Part shown: piece by piece, positions 57,214 to 64,000 of the stretch
Layout of the letters: every line of letters starts with the position of its first letter
Position numbering within the stretch: the stretch's first letter is position 1
Origin: Siphonodentalium dalli
Taxonomy: Eukaryota; Mollusca; Scaphopoda; Gadilida; Siphonodentaliidae
NCBI GenBank assembly: GCA_032622095.1
Contig: CP136065.1
Coordinates: 155,625,577-155,689,576, forward strand
Length of the DNA: 64,000 bases
Direction of reading: 5' to 3'
Program-made: the position numbers and the translations under genes
The notes under the pieces: generated by a model
What the model was told of the DNA's origin: nothing
Seen by the model: only the letters and a program-made list of their open reading frames with translations
Database searches by the model: none

Positions 57214-57380
57214 GTTTATGCCACGATCTTTACAATGCGATGGATAAACACTTTTCCGTTCAAATTGTATGGAGAAATTTAATCCACTCTGCGAAGTTTA
57301 TGCCACGATCTTTAAAATGCGATGGATAAACACTTTTCCGTTCAAATTGTATGGAGAAAGTTTAATCCACTCTGCGAAGT
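57214..57380. repeat. 82-bp tandem repeat, two copies
   Basis: GTTTATGCCACGATCTTTA starts at 57214 and 57296. Each unit ends AATCCACTCTGCGAA. TTTAATCCAC also occurs inside the adjacent palindrome, so the two structures are probably related. Confidence 0.85.
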
Positions 57381-57494
57381 TTAATCAACAGTATAGGCAC
57401 GTTTAATCAACAGGTGTTGATTAAGTGTAAAATTTAAACAGATGGCTTTATTTATATAGTAAGATAGGCGATCGTGGTATAAATATATATAGTA

Positions 57495-57670
57495 TACAAG
57501 TGTCCGGGAACTTTAATTTTTAATTTTTATTATATATTACAAGGGTCACATGTCCAAGGAAATCACGCCAACTTTGGGTAAATGGCTTCAAAAACACCTT
57601 TTTTCAAACTACCAATTTTGTTGAAAGCTTTACCCCTTCATTATTCGTCAAAAGTAACATACATAACATT
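57495..57670 (+). repeat. Dispersed repeat pair, copy 1
   Basis: ATTACAAGGGTCACATGTCC through CCCCTTCATTATTCGTCAAA matches 60145-60305 in the same orientation with scattered differences. Confidence 0.8.
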
Positions 57671-58433
57671 TGATAAGGCGAAACTAGTTTGAGAAATTCT
57701 AATTAATTTTGTTCAACAATGTTCAAAATGTCAATATGACCATCCAGTCTAATTCGATAAATTGATCATAAAATAACACATATTTCCCCCAAAAAATCCG
57801 ACTACCCAACCGAGAATCGCACTAATGACAAGGGGGGAGAATGTATGCTTTCCGAGAGGCAAAAAACGCATTTTTTACAACCTCATGCAATTTTTTTACT
57901 AAAGACCTTTTGTGGCCATATTTGACATTTGCAACAGTTTAAAACATATTATAACTGCATAAACACCATATTTATGTTACTGGGACCTCATATGGATGGG
58001 CCTTAGTGGAGATGACATTAAGCTATGGCATGTTGCATATGGGACGGTGTGTGGGGTGAAAAACTTCCTTCCGACACCCTTTTGAAAGAAGCTTCGAGAA
58101 ATGTAAACTTGAAATAAATAAACTTGCCTGATGTAACTAAGACATTTAAGCCTAGATCATTGGGCGCATGGAACAAAAGCGAGCAAATGCCTCAAACATT
58201 AAATTAATGCGACTATCAATGGCTAGAAAATAACTGTTGTCAGTGCATCAAACTAATCAGTGAATTATTTGATTACCACACGATCGCATGCTTTCCAAAC
58301 GGTGTGGTTATTATCAATATCAGCACATGTGCTAATCTGTGTCGGGACTATTTTATTGAACATTCGGGGTAAGAGTACAGCTTTTAAAGCGACCCATTTT
58401 TACTTTTACATCGACCTAATCCCCCATAATCCC
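57671..58433. other. Intronic, nothing recognised
   Basis: AT-rich sequence without an identified element. Confidence 0.4.
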
Positions 58434-58442
58434 CCATAACAC

Positions 58443-58757
58443 GGTTGGCGATTATCGCAATACGATAGGGGAACACCGTGTGCGTAACGTAACTATCACA
58501 AGTATAACGTACTCTGATAACAAGTCATCGCCAAATTCATGCCTCAAACATTTTAAACATATCATCTTCGGCTTCTTTTATTTTATTTTTATGAAAATGA
58601 ATATTAAATGGGGTGATAAATATATATATAACGGCAAATATAATCAAATTAGCCATTTTCCCGTGAAACTTAGGACAGGCAAGCCATGTACAAAAATAGG
58701 TAAAATATGAGTACGAACGTCGAAGTGTTCCCTATCGTATTGCGATAATTGCCAACC
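58443..58757. mobile_element. MITE with 9-bp duplication (Mutator-like)
   Basis: Terminal inverted repeats of about 36 bp (GGTTGGCGATTATCGCAATA / TATTGCGATAATTGCCAACC) with one mismatch and one indel. A perfect 9-bp CCATAACAC lies at 58434-58442 and 58758-58766. The 9-bp duplication and long TIRs fit Mutator-like elements. The 76-codon frame inside is not transposase-like. Confidence 0.87.
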
Positions 58758-58766
58758 CCATAACAC

Positions 58767-60139
58767 CAGTGGATTTGCAGCCTGCTTAATATCCTCTCTA
58801 TATATCTATTTTCAAAATATGTCAACTCTAGTTGAATTGGAGCTTAACAACTGATATGTCTTGGATATGTCTACAAAATTCCAACAGTGACTCGAAAGTG
58901 AAGATTGAATTCACGGTCCTGAGATTTTATCAGCTAAAATGTATTACAGTCAAAACACATGTTTAGTTTATGTAATAGTTTGCATGGGAATATTTGCCTG
59001 TATTAACAATTTTTCAATTAAAAAAGCTTCTGAAACAGGTTAATCTGTCATTTGAACTAAATGAGATAATTTCCCAGTCATCTGAGTGATATAATTAAGT
59101 AGGGTTTTATGCGGTTTTTGACCAAAATTAGTGAAATTGGGGGGGGGGGGGGGGGTGTAACAAAATTGGGAGTAAACATTTTGTTTGCAGGTTTGGTGTG
59201 GTGGGGCGAAAATGCCAGATGCAAAAAAATGAGAATACTGTGTTCGTTTGTGACAATAAGTTCTAAAAATGACATTTAATCGTTTCCGCTTCATCCATGG
59301 GGGTGGGGGCGGGGGGAGGGCAATTTATTTTCGAGAAAATATGAGGGCAAGCTGCAAAACCGAGTTCAGTCCACTCGCTACGCTATGCCTGACCGCTGCC
59401 GGCATGTATATTTTCTTAATTAAAACTAGCATTTTTTTATGTGTAGATGCTGGCAGTGGTAAGTCCCGCGTAGGGGACTAAACTCTGCATGGAGCTTGGT
59501 ATGAAGGGGTGAGTGGGTTTTATGAAGACACTCAATAGCAATTATTTCCGCAGATTAAAAAAAATCCTCCACATTTTTCAACTGTTCTTGGCCTTAAAAC
59601 GTAGAGATAAAATAATTAAAACATAAAAACTACCTTCAGACAGAACCGTTTTGATTGTTTCTGGTTGTAAACTTACTGAATACCGGGGTGTCTCAGTCGG
59701 CGCAATCCGAACTTAAAATGCATGGACACATGGCATAAGTATCACTGCCATGAGCTAATAATATTAGTAATAATATTAATAATAAGCGATCCATTTATTA
59801 CATGCATTATACAGTTACCCAGTTCCAATGCTTGGGACAATTATTACCCTGATGAGCCTGAAAACGTAATAACCATCTAGCATACTGACAATATCTTTCA
59901 CTGCTCATAATCAGGTACCCCTTTCAACGCATGGTACATGGTGCGAAACAGACACAATATGAGCGACCTTGCTCAATGGTCACAACTTGGCGCGAAATAT
60001 GAACAGCGTACAACCCGACAAGCCGCCAAGCCAATGCTGTGTGAAACTCATGTTAGACCAGCACAGGCTGCGAACTCATCTCGCTGTGTTGACAGCAAAG
60101 TCAAGTCCGACGCGCTAACAACTGGAGCACATATCAGTA
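58767..60139. other. Intronic; G-rich tracts
   Basis: A run of about 18 G lies at 59139-59156, and GGGGGTGGGGGCGGGGGGAG near 59300. No exon recognised. A 106-codon frame at 59938-60258 runs into the dispersed repeat. Confidence 0.45.
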
Positions 60140-60144
60140 AACAA

Positions 60145-60305
60145 GGGTTTGGGAACTTTTTTTTTTATTTTTATATAATATTACAAGGGTCATATATCCG
60201 AGGAAATCAGACCAACTTTGGGAAAATGGCGTCAAAAACACCTTTTTTTTCAAATTAAAAATTTTGTTGACAGCTTTATCCCTTCATTATTCTTCAAAAC
60301 CACAT
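60145..60305 (+). repeat. Dispersed repeat pair, copy 2
   Basis: Partner of 57495-57670; both are preceded by GGGAACTTT and a T-rich run. Confidence 0.8.
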
Positions 60306-61514
60306 ACACCAACCCTTAATATTTAGGTTGTTGATATGAAACATTAAGTGGTTATATTATAATATTAAACAAGAACCAATGTCTTTAGGCTTAGAACTAT
60401 GTTACTTATCTAGTTGTTTTGATACAGACTATATTCAATATGAACGTATTGTATAACAATTGTATGCAGACATCGATCTGCCAATCACTTATTTACTCAG
60501 AAAATACAGATAATAACAAGCACCCACTCCTAACAAGTCTTAGAGCCAATACAATGCAACAGGTCAAGCAGGTCACAACACTGAACATGGGGAGTGTGCT
60601 TTTGTGCTACTTTGAGCTTCCCATTCATACAGACGATATATTGATATTTATTTATCCATGAACTAAAATTAGTATGGCTTCCGCTCCTATTAAATATGTC
60701 TTGTATGTGTTTGCCATATGTACAAGAGATTAATTTAGTTAAGACAGAACTATATTCACAATGAGATTTTGGGATTTCTTACGAACAATTTTGATTTTGT
60801 GTTTCTGTTCTGGGAGGAGGGTGTGGGGTGTCGAGAAATTGTCTAAAAAAAATTATTATACGTGTAATAAATGAAAAGCTCGCTTGATTTTGGTTAATCC
60901 ATATCGCAACAGAGTGGCCGGCTGTGGCGGGTATGCTATTCGGGCCTTCGGCTCTCGTGGCATCCTTACGTTCAACCGCTCTCAAGCGACAACAGCTAAC
61001 ACAAACCAAGAATCTAACTCTCAATATATCAAGAACGTTGAGGGTACGTTCACACTCTGGCAAGTTTGCACGGTATACGTTTTGCAGGCATTTCTTCATA
61101 GAAAACCACATGTTGACAGAATATATATATAACCTGCATCTATACCAAAGCAAACTACATGAGAAGTAACATAGGCCCACTGTAACACTGCTACTGGCAA
61201 TGCCTTCAAATTCCTGTATGCTTGATTCTAGCCAGATAATTACATGCCATTTTCAGGCAAATTCCGTCAGCATCGCTTCAGGTGGAACGACATAGATTTT
61301 ACTTCACACGTAGAACTTTAGCTGTGGTACAGATGCATTTTATATGCGTGTTTCCGTTCATATTATGGCACCATATCGTTTTCTACGACGAAATCCCTGC
61401 AAACCATACCGTGCAAACATGCCAGTGTATGAACGTACCATGACAGATGTATACATGTTATAACTGACGTGGAAAATCCCTGTCGTTATGGAAAGGAAAT
61501 GGGATGTTGGTTAT
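60306..61514. other. Intronic, nothing recognised
   Basis: Short frames only. No repeat partner noticed in the window. Confidence 0.4.
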
Positions 61515-62383
61515 GAATAGTGAATAGTTTATTTGCCAAGTCATAATTTAACATGAAACAGGCAAAACAAAGAACATAATTATATACACAATATACAGAA
61601 GGAATACAGATGCGTTCCAATCACGTGCATCATCACACAACACAAGTATGAATGCGTCATATGTTATATACTGTTATATACCTATACTATTTATAGATGT
61701 ATGAATACATCGCACTGATGTCAGCCCCTCAGTGAGTAGAGTGGAGAATATACGATCTCCCTCATTTGTCATAGGAGACACGGGCAGTACGATGTATGTT
61801 TGGGCATATGTGGACATAATTATGTGATTATTCATATGACAAATACAAACAAGTCCAAACTGTTGTTGAATTTATATGCTGGACATTCATACAAATTTCA
61901 ATCTAGTAACTACTCACGGTGGGTATTCCGTTATCAAAAACAGCTTAGTTCCTTGAATGCGCATTTCAGGAATATACAAACTCTTTTTAGGATGGTCATA
62001 TTCTCAATAGATATTAATCGGTAGAATTTCTCTCTGTTCGGCTTCTCCCAGTAATATTTAGGAATGAATTTCTCTCTAATTTTATCTAGTTGTTTGCATT
62101 GAATAACCAAGTGGTATTCATCACCAATAGCAATTTGGCACAGGTTGCATAGTCTCTCTAGTTTTGGTTGATTTTTCCACCTCCCCCTCTCAATCGGGAG
62201 TCTGTGGTTCGAGGTGCGAATTTTCATGAGGAATTCGGCCAGATGATATGGAATTTCAATGAGATAACGGCTCATTTTTGGGTAATGTTTCAGGGATAAG
62301 TAGTTATGTCCGCGATTTGAAGTCATGGAACCAAACCATTCTTGATAAAATTGGTCGGTTAGTGTCTGCTTGATAACTATCAT
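61515..62383 (-). pseudogene. LINE ORF2 C-terminal remnant inside the receptor intron
   Basis: Minus-strand frame 61934-62383: DQFYQEWFGSM, LMKIRTSNHRLPIERGRW, CNLCQIAIGDEYHLVIQC and KFIPKYYWEKPNREKFYRLI. This is the C-terminal Cys/His region of LINE ORF2. The 3' UTR runs to an AATAAACTATTCACTATTC end near 61515. Same strand as the receptor gene; 5'-truncated. Confidence 0.8.
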
Positions 62384-62473
62384 ATCATGCCAGACGCTGT
62401 ACTAGCCTGTACACGATATGAAACACGTGCTTCAACGAGACTGACAGTTATGTAAATTATATTTAATACTCAC

Positions 62474-62670
62474 TTAGCGTTCATCCAGCAGTATATTATT
62501 GGATTGTACATCGAGTTACTCATTGCAAGCCATAATATTATCAGATACACGTGGCTTATGTATTTGAATTTGTATATCTCCTTGTTGATGGTACCCGATA
62601 TGAAAAAGGTGTGCTGTGGCAGCCAGCAGACTGCGAAAATTACCACGACGAACATCATCATTTTTACCAC
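62474..62670 (-). CDS. Tachykinin-like receptor, TM6-TM7 exon
   Basis: Rhodopsin-type GPCR for a peptide ligand, acting at the plasma membrane. The acceptor CTTATTTTCAG precedes 62670. The exon reads VVKMMMFVVVIFAVCWLPQH (TM6 with the CWLP motif), an extracellular loop 3 (INKEIYKFKYIS), and TM7 WLAMSNSMYNPIIYCWMNA with NPxxY as NPIIY. It ends in two bases AA before GTGAGT. VVKMM and WLAMS..MYNPIIYC are, as I recall, the pattern of tachykinin (NK) receptors, whose human NK1R also has an intron just after this point. TM1-TM5 exons should lie above 64000. A related peptide receptor cannot be fully excluded from 65 residues, but the tail exon agrees. Confidence 0.88.
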
Positions 62671-64000
62671 CTGAAAATAAGAGATGCGCCAATAGAAACC
62701 TTACAATTGAGCTCACTCCTGGTCCTGCTAATTTGCAATGTTGATCGTGGGTTCTACTGGATTACTACTCTGCTTGTATGACCAAGCGATGCCGTTATTT
62801 TATTTCCTGATGCCATTTTCGCTGTACTTGGCTGATCTGAACAATCGCGGAAAAGCAACTATGTGTATTATAAAAGATCTATAATTCCAATATAAACTGG
62901 GGACGAGTTGTAGATTCTATTTATAACATGATCCAAAAACTCGACAAAACATACATAAATCAACAAATGGGGCGCGAAACTAATATCCGCTTCTATATAA
63001 GGCATGCGATGACGTTTCACGTAACTATGCGTTGTTGCCCGCGTAAAAAAATAGTCCCAGATAAATAAAGACTCTTTGGCGTATTGAATTGCGTATATTT
63101 AATGGCATAACTTTTCAAACTCTTCATTCATTAAAGTTTGCTGGAAAAATATTGGAAACCTTAGTGTTTTGAGACGTAGCGTACGGAATGTAAACAGACG
63201 ACAACCCGGAAGACAAAGTTCACCTGGAACTATTTCCTGTTATTAAACGCACGTTTAATATCACAATTTATAGAATGGGTTTATTGAATGGAATAAGGGT
63301 AGGGTCATGTTATAAAAACATTAAATAACATGTATATATTGTGAATTATTTTATAATAATGGCAGCGTTGTCCATAATTGATATGGCTATTCCTCCGTTT
63401 ATCAAACATCAGCGCCACCATTTTAATGTACCGATTTATATGTTCTTGAATGTTTCATACAAACGATGGATTTTATTCAAATCACTCCACAAAAATGATA
63501 ACTTTAGAAACAATTATCGGTACTTTTTCGTAACAGCATCGTTTGCCTTACAACCATCATAGCAATTCAGCATGAAATGACACAAGAGCATCATAGTCAA
63601 TTAGCAGAACCACTTAAGGGCTTTGACAACCCACTTCCCCCAAATTTGATGGAGTCAGTAAATGAGTCTGTTCACCGATATTAGCAACCACAGTAACCAA
63701 GCCCATGGATGCACAATTTTAACGGTATTAGTCACGATGGGTTATCTTAGAAATACAAAATGTGAGCTCTATAGTTGTTTTAAAACATATTCTTTTCGAG
63801 CCCAAATCCAACAAACACAAAATCAATTCTTTAGCGAGGCTCGAATGGAATTTAGTGGATGCTATCACATTTTAGCAAGGAAAAACGATCTCGAAACGGC
63901 TGGGGATAAAACAAATTAATATTGATTCCCTTATCCCAACCAAAGAGGACGTAAAGAAACCTTCAAGAAAATATAGTCTCTTCGTGTTGACAAAGTTGTT
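62671..64000. other. Upstream receptor intron, no exon recognised
   Basis: I looked on the minus strand for TM3-TM5 sequence and found none. Frames at 63341-63919 (plus) have no recognisable domain. Confidence 0.45.

Larger units (their letters stand above)
56792..62473 (-). other. 5.68-kb intron of the receptor gene
   Basis: Donor GTGAGT (62473-62468) and acceptor CAG at 56794-56792, phase 2. It hosts a perfect palindrome, a tandem repeat, a Mutator-like MITE, a dispersed repeat pair and a LINE remnant. The first codon read into the intron after Lys is TGA. Confidence 0.82.

Noticed and set aside
58480-58710. 76-codon frame inside the 9-bp-duplication MITE
   Set aside because: Too short for a transposase, no motif, AT-rich composition.

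Overview
This window looks like AT-rich, repeat-dominated nuclear DNA from an invertebrate animal. The reasons are spliced genes with GT-AG introns, APE-type LINEs, hAT, Helitron and TTAA-type DNA transposons, and a tachykinin-type neuropeptide receptor. Several degenerate dispersed repeats resemble those I associate with lophotrochozoans, molluscs in particular, but the species cannot be fixed from the sequence alone.

There are two kinds of host gene. The first is a family of five minus-strand paralogues encoding an unrecognised, probably disordered, acidic-then-basic protein of about 316-329 residues. Copies 1 and 2 (3018-3971 and 14305-15255) lie in a roughly 1.6 kb segmental duplication, each with a short 5'-UTR exon, an intron of about 118 bp and a conserved TATA promoter. 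A third promoter and first exon without a coding region survives at about 16690-16990. Copies 3 to 5 (25316-26020, 28241-29230, 39974-40951) lie in a tandem array from about 25384 to 43503. Copy 3 has lost its normal C-terminus at the array edge. The second host gene is the 3' end of a tachykinin-like GPCR on the minus strand. The TM6-TM7 exon (62474-62670) and the last exon (56539-56791) are separated by a 5.7 kb intron full of repeats. Upstream exons would lie beyond 64000.

Most of the rest is mobile DNA. A degraded full-coding LINE (about 31904-39515) interrupts the gene array and is itself interrupted by a younger LINE at 36074-38384, flanked by a perfect 12-bp target duplication. Other elements with defined ends are five TTAA-flanked MITEs (477, 2015, 6105, 17238, 46874), a second TTAA family (4586, 44111), a 2.8 kb inverted-repeat element with CCATGG satellite arms enclosing a LINE ORF1-like reading frame (21813-24614), and a 624-bp element whose empty site is preserved in a sister array unit (30379, 42124; empty at 27190). 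There are also a hAT element with an 8-bp duplication (48056-49617), a 302-bp Helitron (49802-50103), a Mutator-like MITE with a 9-bp duplication (58443-58757) and a perfect 64-bp-arm palindrome (57071-57210). At least eight further fragments of LINE C-termini are scattered on both strands. No rRNA, tRNA or CRISPR features were seen.
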